From Clostridia bacterium (GTDB lineage Bacteria; Bacillota_A; Clostridia; Oscillospirales; CAG-272), in NCBI GenBank assembly GCA_017652965.1, contig JAGBZZ010000017.1, forward strand, positions 1 through 17,748: a DNA stretch of 17,748 nucleotides, written 5' to 3'. The first letter of the stretch is position 1. The number at the start of each line of letters is the position of its first letter. The translations under genes were made by a program, and so were the position numbers. Below the pieces are notes generated by a model, which was given only the letters and a program-made list of their open reading frames with translations, ran no database searches and was not told the origin of the DNA. Of this stretch, positions 7,001-15,582 are shown piece by piece.

Positions 7001-8173
7001 TTATGTTGCTTTTTTGGCAAGATAGCGCAAAAGTGCCTCCCGCTCATTCGGTATGCATCCCTCGATCACCGCGGTGTATGCATCCTCCAGTGTGCGGCCA
7101 AGCATCGGGCCGCGCGGTATCCCCAATGCCGCCACGTCATCCCCACTGACGGCCAGCATGGAGACGGTATAGCAGGCACCGCTCGCAAGGATCTCTTCCA
7201 TTTTCTCTGCCGCTATGCGATCGTCCCGCCCGTGTAATGCCCTGAGAGCGAAGGCAGAACGCAGGATCTCCGGGGGGGCGGTGCGCAAAAGGCGACAAAG
7301 CGCGGCATGCGTTGCCTCTATTTCACAGTCATTGAGCCGTAGCAAGGAGGTAACCGCACGGATGGTCTGATTGTCCGCCCGCAAGCGGCGCAAGGCGCCG
7401 CCTGCCTTATCTCTCTCCTCAAGAAAATATTCGGCAAGTCGCAGAGGCAGCTCGGGCGGCAAGGAGGCAAGGCGCGCCCCTGCATTCCCCTCGGGTATGA
7501 TCCCGGAAAGGATCCCTCTGTACTGCGAGATCACTGCCTCGGCAAAATCGGCAACCAGGATCCCGTAAAGCTCCTCACGCACGCGCTCGGGCGCGATCTT
7601 TTCCAGCGTGCCGGCAAGGGCATGAGCCGCGGCGGCAGTCTCCCCTTCTATCGAAAAGCCAAACCGCGCCGAAAAGCGAAGGGCACGCAGAATGCGAAGG
7701 GCATCCTCTGAAAAGCGGCGCACAGGATCCCCCACCGCGCGGATCACCCCCGCGGCAAGATCCTCCTGCCCCCCAAAAGGATCCACAAGGCCATCCCTTG
7801 GGCTATAAGCCATCGCATTGACGGTAAAATCCCTCCGTGCCAGATCCTCGGTCAGTGACGGGGTAAAGGTCACCTGCTCGGGGCGGCGGTGGTCGGCATA
7901 GACACCGTCCACACGGTAGGTGGTGATCTCGATGGGCATACCCGCAATCAGAACCGTCAGTGTTCCGTGGCGCAGCCCGGTTTCAATAGTGCGGTATCCG
8001 GAAAACAGCCTGCAGGTCTGCTCCGGCAAGGCGCTTGTCGCCATATCAAAATCATGTGGGGACACACCGCGAAGCGCATCACGCACGCAACCGCCCACCA
8101 AAAAGGCCTCGTGCCCCGCATCCTCAAGAATCGTCATGGCTACAGCGATCTGAGCCGGTATCTCTATCTTCAT
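7001..8173 (-). CDS. cca: CCA tRNA nucleotidyltransferase (class II)
   Basis: Adds or repairs the 3'-CCA of tRNAs in the cytoplasm using CTP and ATP without a nucleic acid template. At 390 residues it has the bacterial class II layout. Motif A is LVGGCVRDALRG followed by the catalytic DFDMATSA (25-48). Motif B is RRDFTVNAMAY (113-123). Motif D is SEDALRILRALRFSARFGF (155-173), and motif E-like RVREEL follows in the neck region. The C-terminal half is helical and has no HD domain. It could in principle be an A-adding or C-adding specialist or a poly(A) polymerase, but a full CCA enzyme is most likely in Bacillota. ATG 8173 lies five bases after the stop of the upstream gene with almost no ribosome site of its own, suggesting translational coupling. 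It is the last gene of a three-gene minus-strand set. Confidence 0.93.
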   Translation of the reverse strand: MKIEIPAQIAVAMTILEDAGHEAFLVGGCVRDALRGVSPHDFDMATSALPEQTCRLFSGYRTIETGLRHGTLTVLIAGMPIEITTYRVDGVYADHRRPEQVTFTPSLTEDLARRDFTVNAMAYSPRDGLVDPFGGQEDLAAGVIRAVGDPVRRFSEDALRILRALRFSARFGFSIEGETAAAAHALAGTLEKIAPERVREELYGILVADFAEAVISQYRGILSGIIPEGNAGARLASLPPELPLRLAEYFLEERDKAGGALRRLRADNQTIRAVTSLLRLNDCEIEATHAALCRLLRTAPPEILRSAFALRALHGRDDRIAAEKMEEILASGACYTVSMLAVSGDDVAALGIPRGPMLGRTLEDAYTAVIEGCIPNEREALLRYLAKKAT

Positions 8174-8178
8174 CTCAT

Positions 8179-8700
8179 TTACAGTGCCAGCGGCCAGGAC
8201 TTCATCCTTTCGATGCGGCGGCGATAGTCGGGCAAATACCTTTCAATAATGGCGTAAAACCTTGCAGAGTGATTCATTTCCTTGCGATGGGCAAGCTCAT
8301 GCACAACCACGTAATCGATCACCTCATCCGGGTACTGCATCAAGCGGAAGGAATACGCGATCCCACCCCTGGAATTACAGCTGCCAAGGCGCTGACGCGC
8401 CGAGGTGATCTTGACACCGGCATAGTCGATCCCCATTCGCTCCGCCCATGCGGCGGTACGTGTGGGAAGATCGCCCACGGCACGCGCACGCAGTCTTGAC
8501 TCCTCCTCCTTGGTAAGGGGAGGAAGGGATAAGGCCTCCAGGCGGCGTCTTTTACTTTCGATCCATGCGGCATGCTCGGCAACAAATCCTTCGATTTCGG
8601 AAAGAGGGGTGGCATACGGTGCGCGAACCAAAAGGCTGGCATCTCTTTGCAGCTCAATCGCAAGCGTGCGGCGCTTTGAGCGCAAAATACGGTACTCCAT
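8179..8700 (-). CDS. YgjP-like (DUF45) SprT-type zinc metallopeptidase
   Basis: A 173-residue protein of the YgjP/DUF45 family, predicted zinc-dependent peptidases of poorly known substrate. The HELAH zinc motif (134-138) is preceded by the hydrophobic YVVV strand, and KEMNHSARF supplies the third histidine (H144), as is usual for the family. The upstream SARQRLGSCNSRG (100-112) matches the family's R-x-R-W-G-S-C-S segment, with Leu in place of the usual Trp. I chose ATG 8700 over an upstream ATG at 8730 because AAGGAGG lies about seven bases before it and the longer frame would run back almost to the preceding gene's stop. It lies 23 bases after the PBP gene and five before cca, so the three are probably one transcript. 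No signal peptide; cytoplasmic. Confidence 0.87.
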   Translation of the reverse strand: MEYRILRSKRRTLAIELQRDASLLVRAPYATPLSEIEGFVAEHAAWIESKRRRLEALSLPPLTKEEESRLRARAVGDLPTRTAAWAERMGIDYAGVKITSARQRLGSCNSRGGIAYSFRLMQYPDEVIDYVVVHELAHRKEMNHSARFYAIIERYLPDYRRRIERMKSWPLAL

Positions 8701-8723
8701 ATCATCCCTCCTTTTCCTATATT

Positions 8724-11219
8724 CTACCACACCCCCGTGGGAAAAGCCATAGTTTTTTCGAAAAAGTAGTTAGAATAAAAGGAAAACGGATCATCCTCCT
8801 CCATCTCGTCCTCCATCACCTGCTCGCGATATGCGGAATTAAACTGCGTGCCGTCTTCGGTTTTGGAAATCCCCACATAATTGCCCTTCGGCACTGTATG
8901 CCAAAAATACGGAACGCCCGCCTCTTCTGCCGGCTTTGCCCCCTGCAGGGGGCGGTAGACGTACTGCGCATCCCGCACCTGCACCTGCACAGGAAAGCTT
9001 CGCCCCTCAATGCGAAGCAGGCCGACCCGCTTTAGGCCTTCCGGCTTCTCCACCTCCAAAGACAGTAGCGCACCGTCAAGCTCGGAATACACACCGCCCC
9101 CCTCGGCACAGAGAACACCGATATGGCAAGCACACGGTGCTTTGGGAAGCGTATCGTCCGTAAACCATCCTACCGTGCTTCTGTCCCCGCGCGGATCGCA
9201 CAGGCAATCCACCGTCAAAAGACCGCCCCCGTCACGGCAAAACCTTTTCTCGTATACCCCCTCTGCAAGCGAAAACTCTCGGATCCGATCCTCTCTTTTT
9301 GCGATATCGGCGTGTAATTTTCCCATAATACTGTTAAAAACCGCAAGCTGAGGCTTCCCCGCAACCGAGACCGCCTCGGTTACCGAGCCGCACCAAACAC
9401 CGCACAGGTAATACGGCGAATATCCCACAAACCACTTGTCACGCCCGCCTGTGCTTGTGCCGGTTTTCCCTGCCAGCGGAATACCGCCGGAAAGGCGCAC
9501 ACCGTTTGCCGTACCGCCGTTTACCACTCTTTCCAGTTGTTTCGTCATGATGGAGGCGGTCGCCTCCGAAAAGGCGCGCACGGCCTCGCGCTCGTTTTGC
9601 AGCAAAAGCTTGCCGCGGTTGTCATAAACGGCAAGATAGGTGCGCCCCGCCTTGAAAGACCCATCCCCGGCCAAAGCAGTATAGGCCGACGTTAACTCCC
9701 GTACCGTGGTGCCGTAGGTCAGTTGGCCAAGCGCCAGGGGTGCCTCGGCAAGGTCGGTCAGGCGTGCACCGTCCTTCCCCACACCTTTACGCAAAAGGTG
9801 TGAAAAGCCCAGGGAGTGCGCAAGGGTAGCATATGCGCGCTCCTTTCCAAGTAGCCGCAAAACGCGCACGGCCACCGTGTTTTTTGACGTGGCGATGGCC
9901 GTCCCAAGATCGCAAAGGCCCTGATAGGACTCGGGAGAATTTCGCGGCCAGGCACGCATGCTATCGCCTAAAAAGGAAAGCGGCACGTCATCAAAAACAG
10001 AGGCCGAGGTGATAAGCCCCGCATCCAAAGCCGGTGCATACACAGAAAGCGGCTTGATAGCAGACCCCGGCGCCGTGGGAGCGGTTGCATAATTCATAAG
10101 GCGGTTGCCCCCTTTGAGCCCGGCCGCGCCCATAATACCGAGAATATCGCCGCTTGCAGGATCGATAACTGCGGCGGCATACTGGATGCCGCTTTGCACA
10201 AAAAGATCAAGAAAGGCCTCTTGCATCATCTCCTGCACCTCGGGGTCTGCCAGCGTATAGATCTCAAGCCCGCCGTGATAAAGAAGATGCATGGCCGCCG
10301 CGCGACTGTATCCGTATTGATCACAAAGATCCTGCACCACGTCATCAATGACCGTTTCGGTATACCAGGAAAGCACCTTTGCCCCTTTGGTATCCTTACC
10401 CGCTTTCACGGTCACAGCTTCATCAAGTGCGGCTTGATACCCGCCTTCGTCCAGCATCTCGTATTCCCACATTTTCGAAAGGATCATCTCCCGCCTTTGG
10501 CGGTTGCTTTCGGGATGGCGGATCGGGTCATAGCGCGCGGGCGCATTGATGATGGCGGCAAGCGTTGCGCATTCGGCGGCGCTCAGCTCCCCCGGAGATT
10601 TTCCGAAATAATATTCTGCCCCCGCACCAACGCCGACGCACCCCTCGCCCATCGGTACGATGTTCAGATAAAGCTCCAAAATTTCTTCCTTACTGTAGCG
10701 CCGCTCAAGCGAAAGGGCGCGCCAGGCCTCACGCAATTTTCGCGCGGCGGTCTGCTCGCTATCCCCCGATATATTTTTGATAAGCTGTTGCGTGATCCCC
10801 GAGCCGCCAAAGCGCTCGTCAAAATGCAGGATCTGATTCAAAAGAGCCTTTGCCGTGCGTAAAATATCCACACCGTGGTGTGAAAAGAAGCGGTGATCCT
10901 CCACCGCCAAAAAGGCTCCGATCAGCATGGGGGACATATCCTCATACCTACACCAGATCGCGTGTGCCTCCCCGTGCAGGCGCTCACTTTCCCACTCCTT
11001 GGCCACGTACAGGGCACCGCCCCTGTCTGCATTGTAAAATAAGCGTGTGGTACGAGACCCGCGCGAGGCCTCAAAAAGTGAGGCATCTGCCTCGGTATCC
11101 ACCGTCACAGAAAGATATACCGCTACGCCTCCCACCGCAAGCACAAGCACCAAGAAGGCAGCCAGCAGCATTCTTGCAAGGATCCTTCCTATCCCGATCC
11201 TTCTTTTTCTTTTTTTCAT
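8724..11219 (-). CDS. Class A penicillin-binding protein (bifunctional transglycosylase/transpeptidase)
   Basis: An 831-residue membrane-anchored enzyme that polymerises lipid II and cross-links peptides outside the membrane. A basic tail (MKKRKRRIGIGR) and one helix (about 17-38) form the anchor. The GT51 domain shows VEDHRFFSHHG with catalytic E107, GGSGITQQLIKN (138-149) and RRYSKEEILELYLN with E179. The transpeptidase domain shows SAIK (S386-K389), SKN (445-447) and KTGTS (585-589). The last 230 residues hold a Cys-rich stretch (FCRDGGG..DCLCDPRGD..CACH) and an extension ending in an acidic DEMEEDD tract. ATG 11219 gives the normal anchor; the frame extends to 11270, but that part would cross a terminator-like hairpin and looks unlike protein. 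No good ribosome site is adjacent: GAGG lies beyond the hairpin. The family is PBP1a/ponA-like; which paralogue is unclear. Confidence 0.93.
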   Translation of the reverse strand: MKKRKRRIGIGRILARMLLAAFLVLVLAVGGVAVYLSVTVDTEADASLFEASRGSRTTRLFYNADRGGALYVAKEWESERLHGEAHAIWCRYEDMSPMLIGAFLAVEDHRFFSHHGVDILRTAKALLNQILHFDERFGGSGITQQLIKNISGDSEQTAARKLREAWRALSLERRYSKEEILELYLNIVPMGEGCVGVGAGAEYYFGKSPGELSAAECATLAAIINAPARYDPIRHPESNRQRREMILSKMWEYEMLDEGGYQAALDEAVTVKAGKDTKGAKVLSWYTETVIDDVVQDLCDQYGYSRAAAMHLLYHGGLEIYTLADPEVQEMMQEAFLDLFVQSGIQYAAAVIDPASGDILGIMGAAGLKGGNRLMNYATAPTAPGSAIKPLSVYAPALDAGLITSASVFDDVPLSFLGDSMRAWPRNSPESYQGLCDLGTAIATSKNTVAVRVLRLLGKERAYATLAHSLGFSHLLRKGVGKDGARLTDLAEAPLALGQLTYGTTVRELTSAYTALAGDGSFKAGRTYLAVYDNRGKLLLQNEREAVRAFSEATASIMTKQLERVVNGGTANGVRLSGGIPLAGKTGTSTGGRDKWFVGYSPYYLCGVWCGSVTEAVSVAGKPQLAVFNSIMGKLHADIAKREDRIREFSLAEGVYEKRFCRDGGGLLTVDCLCDPRGDRSTVGWFTDDTLPKAPCACHIGVLCAEGGGVYSELDGALLSLEVEKPEGLKRVGLLRIEGRSFPVQVQVRDAQYVYRPLQGAKPAEEAGVPYFWHTVPKGNYVGISKTEDGTQFNSAYREQVMEDEMEEDDPFSFYSNYFFEKTMAFPTGVW

Positions 11220-11222
11220 AAT

Positions 11223-11262
11223 AAAAAACAGGATGGGTACCCAAAAGGCGGATACCCATCCT
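11223..11262 (-). terminator. Terminator-like hairpin after truA, abutting the PBP start codon
   Basis: On the minus strand, a 13-bp stem (11262-11250 with 11242-11230, one G-T wobble) with a 7-base loop is followed by G and six T residues (11228-11223). This is a classic intrinsic terminator. It lies 56 bases beyond the truA stop, and its T-run ends three bases before the PBP ATG at 11219, so it may act as attenuator or translation element rather than a plain terminator. Confidence 0.85.
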
Positions 11263-11318
11263 CCTCGCATACCGTTTTTCTAACAGTATGCGCATATCAC
11301 ACAGGACTATCGAGAGCA

Positions 11319-12104
11319 CTAATTTCCGAAAATGGCGGTCGCTACCGATTCGGGATAGATCACGCGATGCAAATACAGGCCGTCTGCCGGCGCCGTCATC
11401 CCCGCCGCTTTTCTGTCAAGCGCGGCAATCACATCGGGAATGCTCTCAGGCGTGCGGCGGCCGCGCGCTACCTCAAAAAGCGTGCCGGTAATGATCCTTA
11501 CCATATTGTAAAGAAAGCCGTTTGCCGTAATGAAAAGCGAGATCTCGTTGCTCTCGCGCACAACGTGCAGATCGCTTACCGTACGAACGCGGTTCTCCAT
11601 ATCCGAATCCACACACATAAAGGATGTAAAATCATGCGTACCCACAAAATGGGCGGTTGCCGCCTGCATGGCGGCAAAGCCGTCATCCGTCAAGCGGTAC
11701 GGCAGCTGCCAGACCCGCTTGGCAAGAAAGGGATCCGGCACACCGCCAAAGCGCATGCGGTAACAATATTCCTTCCCTAGAGCATCATATCGGGGGTGAA
11801 AGCCCTCAGGGCACTCTGCCGCCCGCACGACCGAAAGATCGGGCGGCAAAAAAGGCAGGATCGCCAGCGGCAGGGCCTGCGGCGGCACCGTGGGCGCCCC
11901 CCCGTCTGAAGGCTCAAGCGTCAAGCAGAACTCGTTCGCATGCACGCCCGTATCGGTACGGCTGCATCCGGTAATGGCACACGGACACCGAAACAGCTTT
12001 TCTGCCGCCTCATGCAGTGCCCCCTGCACCGTCCGCCTTTCCTTTTGTACCTGGTATCCGAAGAAATCCGTCCCTACGTAACGGATAAGCAGTACGTATT
12101 TCAT
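11319..12104 (-). CDS. truA: TruA, tRNA pseudouridine(38-40) synthase
   Basis: Converts uridines 38-40 in the anticodon stem-loop of many tRNAs to pseudouridine. The length of 261 residues is normal for TruA. The catalytic loop GCSRTDTGVHA (46-56) contains the nucleophile D51. GTDFFGYQ (11-18) at the N-terminus and FHPRYDALGKEYCYRM (102-117) are further family marks. Its ATG overlaps the TGA of ecfT by the ATGA arrangement, with GGGGG about eight bases upstream, so it is translationally coupled as the last gene of the ecf operon. The ecf-truA linkage is common in Bacillota. The ribosomal genes rplM and rpsI that often follow truA are not here. Confidence 0.96.
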   Translation of the reverse strand: MKYVLLIRYVGTDFFGYQVQKERRTVQGALHEAAEKLFRCPCAITGCSRTDTGVHANEFCLTLEPSDGGAPTVPPQALPLAILPFLPPDLSVVRAAECPEGFHPRYDALGKEYCYRMRFGGVPDPFLAKRVWQLPYRLTDDGFAAMQAATAHFVGTHDFTSFMCVDSDMENRVRTVSDLHVVRESNEISLFITANGFLYNMVRIITGTLFEVARGRRTPESIPDVIAALDRKAAGMTAPADGLYLHRVIYPESVATAIFGN

Positions 12105-12952
12105 ACGGTACCCCCAAGCCCGAGGCCCGTGGGCAAATAATAATTACCCACGTACACAAGCGCAAGGCAGATCGCCGTGATCAGCATAAACACATAGTCG
12201 GAAAAGCGGCACCGCATCACGTGCAGGCGGGTGCGCCCCGCACCGCCACGGTAACAGCGGCACTCCATGGCGGTTGCCAGCTCTCCCGCACGGCGGAAGG
12301 ACGAGACGAAAAGCGGGATCAGGATCGGGATCAGAGCCTTAGCGCGGCGCAGAAGCGAGCCGCTCGCAAAATCGGCCCCACGCGCCTTTTGCGCACACAT
12401 GATCCTGTCGGTCTCCTCCACCAGGGTGGGGATAAACCGCAAGGCGATCGTCATCATCATGGCAAAATCGTATACCGGGATCTTCAGATACGTAAGCGGA
12501 TGAAAGACACGTTCGATCGCATCCGTCAAGGTCGTGGGCGTTGTGGTGTATGTCAAAAAGAGACTGGTGCCCGCCACCAAAAGAATGATGCGCACCGAAA
12601 GAAACACGGCCCGCGCGATGCCCTCGGTATACACGGTAAGCTGAAAAAGCGAGAACACCGAAAGAGAAAACAGCGGCTCGCCATCCCCCACCGTCATAAA
12701 CAGGGAAAGCAAGGAAGTAAAAAGCATAATAAGGATCAAGGGACGCAAGCCGCGCAGAATGATACGAAGGGGAATGCGGCTAACGGCGATCAGAACCAGC
12801 GTTTGCACAAAAAGCAACAAAAAGCACCAAAGGCTTACCACCGAAAAAAGCCCCACAATCAGGCAAAGGGTTGCAAAGAGCTTAACACGGGGATCCAAAC
12901 GGTGGAGGAGCGAGTTGCCCTCGTAATACTGCCCAAAAGCAAAGCCTTTCAC
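12101..12952 (-). CDS. ecfT: EcfT, energy-coupling factor transporter transmembrane protein
   Basis: Membrane scaffold of ECF importers; it couples ATP hydrolysis by EcfA1/EcfA2 to an exchangeable substrate-binding S component for vitamins or metals. 283 residues with clusters of hydrophobic helices in the N-terminal half and near the C-terminus. The first coupling motif is AQKARGAD (187-194). The second reads AMECRCYRGG (228-237) rather than the AMEARGY form, a variant I recall from other Bacillota proteins. Start is GTG 12952, inside the GTGA overlap with the stop of ecfA2, preceded by AAAGGGGGG about seven bases upstream. No S-component gene lies in the window, so this is a shared, group II type module and its substrates cannot be read here. 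Confidence 0.94.
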   Translation of the reverse strand: MKGFAFGQYYEGNSLLHRLDPRVKLFATLCLIVGLFSVVSLWCFLLLFVQTLVLIAVSRIPLRIILRGLRPLILIMLFTSLLSLFMTVGDGEPLFSLSVFSLFQLTVYTEGIARAVFLSVRIILLVAGTSLFLTYTTTPTTLTDAIERVFHPLTYLKIPVYDFAMMMTIALRFIPTLVEETDRIMCAQKARGADFASGSLLRRAKALIPILIPLFVSSFRRAGELATAMECRCYRGGAGRTRLHVMRCRFSDYVFMLITAICLALVYVGNYYLPTGLGLGGTV

Positions 12953-13815
12953 AGCTGTCCCCCCTTTCGCTTCCAGCGAAGAAGAGCATCCTTAACACCG
13001 GCCACGGTATAAAGATCCCCCTCAAGCGCAATGCCGCGGCTTTTCAGCGCCAGCGCTATCTTGGCTACCTCGGGAATGTCCAGCCCGATCGCCGCCAGCT
13101 CCTCCGAGCGGGAGAAGACCGATGCGGTCTCCCCTTTCATGTATACACCGCCGGCATTCATCACCACTACGTCGTCGCAGTAATGTGCCATATCCTCCAT
13201 ACTGTGGCTGACCAAAATAACCGTAGTGCCGCTCTCCTTCCCGTACTTCCAAAGCCCGTGCAGGATATCGCGGCGGCCGCGCGGATCAAGCCCTGCGGCG
13301 GGCTCATCCAAGATCAGCACCTCGGGGCGCATCGCAATGACCCCTGCGATCGCCACGCGGCGGCGCTGGCCTCCCGAAAGATCAAACGGAGATTTGTCAA
13401 AAAGCTCACTGCTCACGCCGGCAAAGGAGGCCGCCGCCAAGAGGCGCGCATCGATCTCCTCCTCCGAAAGCTTCATATTGCGAGGGCCAAAGGCAATATC
13501 ATCCCTGACGGTAGCATCAAACAGCTGATACTCGGGATACTGCATCACAAGCCCGACGCGAAAACGCACCGAGGTGATCTTTTTCGGCTTTTCCCAGATA
13601 TCCGCCCCATCCAGAAGCACACGGCCGGCCGTAGGGCGCAAAAGGCCGTTCAGCATCTGCACAAGGGTGGATTTGCCCGAGCCGGTATGCCCGATGATGC
13701 CGGTGATCCTGCCCTTTTCAAAGGAAAGATCGATATCCTTGAGGGCGGCAGTGGCAAACGGCGTTTTGGGGTTGTATTCATAGGATACCCCACAAAGCTC
13801 AAGCGCAGTACTCAT
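12949..13815 (-). CDS. ecfA2: EcfA2, ECF transporter ATP-binding protein
   Basis: One of two paired cytoplasmic ATPases driving ECF importers. 288 residues with Walker A GHTGSGKST (42-50), Q-loop VMQYPEYQLF (90-99), signature LSGGQ (146-150), Walker B VLILDEP with E171, and the H-loop in VSHSMED. The Q-loop with Pro-Glu-x-Gln-Leu-Phe is the usual mark of the EcfA2 partner; the upstream gene has the EcfA1 form. ATG 13815 overlaps the ecfA1 TGA by ATGA, and AAAGGAG lies about seven bases before it. The two ATPases are expected to form a heterodimer bound to EcfT. Confidence 0.94.
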   Translation of the reverse strand: MSTALELCGVSYEYNPKTPFATAALKDIDLSFEKGRITGIIGHTGSGKSTLVQMLNGLLRPTAGRVLLDGADIWEKPKKITSVRFRVGLVMQYPEYQLFDATVRDDIAFGPRNMKLSEEEIDARLLAAASFAGVSSELFDKSPFDLSGGQRRRVAIAGVIAMRPEVLILDEPAAGLDPRGRRDILHGLWKYGKESGTTVILVSHSMEDMAHYCDDVVVMNAGGVYMKGETASVFSRSEELAAIGLDIPEVAKIALALKSRGIALEGDLYTVAGVKDALLRWKRKGGQL

Positions 13816-14693
13816 GCTCCACTCCTTTCAAGGCTTGCAAGCAGAGCCTCCACGCAGTCATCCACCGCACAAAGCCCCTCGGGCAGGTCCCATCCTGCCG
13901 AAGAAAGCTCATGCAAAAGATCGGTTCCCTGCGGGACATCAAGCCCGACCGAGCGAAGCTTGACCACGCGAGAAAAGACCTCGGCGGGGGTGCCGTCCAT
14001 CAGCACCTCTCCGTCGTTCACTACGATGACGCGGGCGGCGCGGGCCGCCTCCTCCATATAATGCGTAATATGCAGCACCGTCATCCCCTCGTCGCGGTTC
14101 AGGCGCTCCATGGTTTCGATCACCTCCTGCCGCCCGTGCGGGTCAAGCATAGCGGTGGATTCATCAAAGATAATGCACTCGGGCTGCATCGCCACAACGC
14201 CTGCCACGGCGATGCGCTGCTTCTGCCCGCCGGAAAGACGATGGGGGGCATGCTTCTCATACCCAACCATTCCCACGGCGGAAAGCGCCGCATCCACACG
14301 ACGGCGGATCTCGGCTGTCGGAAGCCCGAGGTTTTCAGGGCCGAAGGCCACGTCCTCTTCCACTGTGGTAGCCACCAGCTGATTGTCGGGATTTTGGAAC
14401 ACCATGCCGATCTTGCGGCGAATAGCGAACCGTACCTCCTCTTCATCGGGGAGCGCTATCCCGTCCTTCCCCACCTCTACGCCGTCAATAAAAATGCGGC
14501 CGCAGGTCGGAAGCAATATGAGATTCAAAAGCTTGGCTAATGTGGACTTTCCCGAGCCATTATGGCCAAGTATTGCCACATATTCGCCTTTTTGTATCGT
14601 AATGTTTACGTTTTTAAGGGCAGGAACCAGGGTGTTGTCTTCCCCATCGTCATAGGAAAAGCAAAGATCCTCGGTTCTGATAAAATCCTGCAT
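13812..14693 (-). CDS. ecfA1: EcfA1, ECF transporter ATP-binding protein
   Basis: ATPase partner of EcfA2, 293 residues. Walker A is GHNGSGKST (43-51), Q-loop VFQNPDNQLVATTVEEDVAF (98-117), signature LSGGQ (153-157), Walker B CIIFDEST with E178 followed by AMLDP, and H-loop HITHYMEE. The NPDNQ Q-loop and DESTAMLDP are typical of EcfA1. ATG 14693 is chosen because AAGGAG lies six bases upstream; the frame is open 43 codons further, but that part would overlap the methyltransferase and has no family similarity. The ribosome site overlaps the TAA of the upstream gene, a gap of only ten bases. Gene order ecfA1-ecfA2-ecfT-truA is as commonly seen in Bacillota. Confidence 0.95.
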   Translation of the reverse strand: MQDFIRTEDLCFSYDDGEDNTLVPALKNVNITIQKGEYVAILGHNGSGKSTLAKLLNLILLPTCGRIFIDGVEVGKDGIALPDEEEVRFAIRRKIGMVFQNPDNQLVATTVEEDVAFGPENLGLPTAEIRRRVDAALSAVGMVGYEKHAPHRLSGGQKQRIAVAGVVAMQPECIIFDESTAMLDPHGRQEVIETMERLNRDEGMTVLHITHYMEEAARAARVIVVNDGEVLMDGTPAEVFSRVVKLRSVGLDVPQGTDLLHELSSAGWDLPEGLCAVDDCVEALLASLERSGA

Positions 14694-14703
14694 AGCCGTC
14701 TCC

Positions 14704-15561
14704 TTAGAAGGTGTAACGCACACTGCCGCCGCACGGAAGTGCCCCGCCTGTGCTACTGACGCGAAGGCCGAGCTCCTCCGCCTCCGCATGGCCGCCGAAC
14801 CTTCCCATATGAAGGTCGGCAATGTATTTCATGGTAGAAACCGAAAGGCCGGTGGTGTAAGAATTCAAGAGGAAGAAGAGGGGGGTATCGGAAAGGACGC
14901 CGGCAACCAAAGCGACCAGCGAATCGATGTTTTCCTCGATCTTCCACACCTCTCCGCCGGGGCCGCGCCCGTAGGACGGAGGATCCATAATAACGGCATC
15001 GTATCGGTTACCGCGACGGATCTCACGCTCCACAAATTTCTTGCAATCGTCAACGATGTAGCGGATCGGCGCATTGGCAAGCCCCGAAAGGGCGGCATTC
15101 TCCTTTGCGGCCTCCACCATTCCCTTGGCCGCATCCACGTGGCATACCGATGCCCCGGCATACGCGGCCGCCACCGTGGCGCCGCCGGTATAGGCAAACA
15201 GATTCAGAACCTTCACCGGGCGCCCCGCCGCACGGATCAGCCCCATCATCCAATCCCAGTTGGTTGCCCGCTCGGGAAAGAGGCCGGTGTGCTTAAAGCC
15301 GGTGGGCTGGATACGGAAGGTCAGGGGACCGTAGGTGATCCGCCACTTATCGGGGAGCGCATTCTCGCTCCATGCACCGCCACCGGTGCGCGAGCGCTTA
15401 TAGCCGGCATCGGCACGGTCCCACAGCTCACGGCGGCGCGGGGTGTGCCATATGATCTGCGGGTCGGGACGGATGAGGATATACTTCCCCCATCTCTCGA
15501 GACGTTCGCCATCCGAGGTATCCAGCAGCTCATAATCCTTCCAGTTGTCACTGATCCACAT
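14704..15561 (-). CDS. Class I SAM-dependent methyltransferase, RlmI/RlmK-like (COG1092 type)
   Basis: A 285-residue methyltransferase whose likely substrate is ribosomal RNA, by family resemblance only. The SAM-binding core shows motif I VLNLFAYTGGATVAAAYAG (118-136), an acidic ribose contact in HVDAAKGMVEAAKENA (141-156), VDDCKKF (170-176) and the catalytic-region motif IMDPPSYGRG (191-200). The last of these matches the COG1092 DPPS signature. The N-terminal part before residue 75 is short, and I do not see a full PUA domain as in E. coli RlmI. ATG 15561 follows ruvC by 21 bases and has AGGGA about eight bases upstream. Which base is modified cannot be inferred. Its place between ruvC and ecfA1 suggests co-transcription rather than shared function. 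Confidence 0.85.
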   Translation of the reverse strand: MWISDNWKDYELLDTSDGERLERWGKYILIRPDPQIIWHTPRRRELWDRADAGYKRSRTGGGAWSENALPDKWRITYGPLTFRIQPTGFKHTGLFPERATNWDWMMGLIRAAGRPVKVLNLFAYTGGATVAAAYAGASVCHVDAAKGMVEAAKENAALSGLANAPIRYIVDDCKKFVEREIRRGNRYDAVIMDPPSYGRGPGGEVWKIEENIDSLVALVAGVLSDTPLFFLLNSYTTGLSVSTMKYIADLHMGRFGGHAEAEELGLRVSSTGGALPCGGSVRYTF

Positions 15562-15582
15562 AATTCTTCCCTATCATCCTCA

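Noticed and set aside
8750..8770. Third TTTTTTCGAAAAA palindrome
   Set aside because: It lies in the coding end of the PBP gene, where it encodes a Phe-Phe-Glu-Lys run, so it is explained by protein sequence and is not next to a promoter.
12221..13012. Plus-strand 263-codon frame opposite ecfT
   Set aside because: Lys/Gln/His-rich shadow translation without motifs; the opposite strand encodes a clear EcfT.
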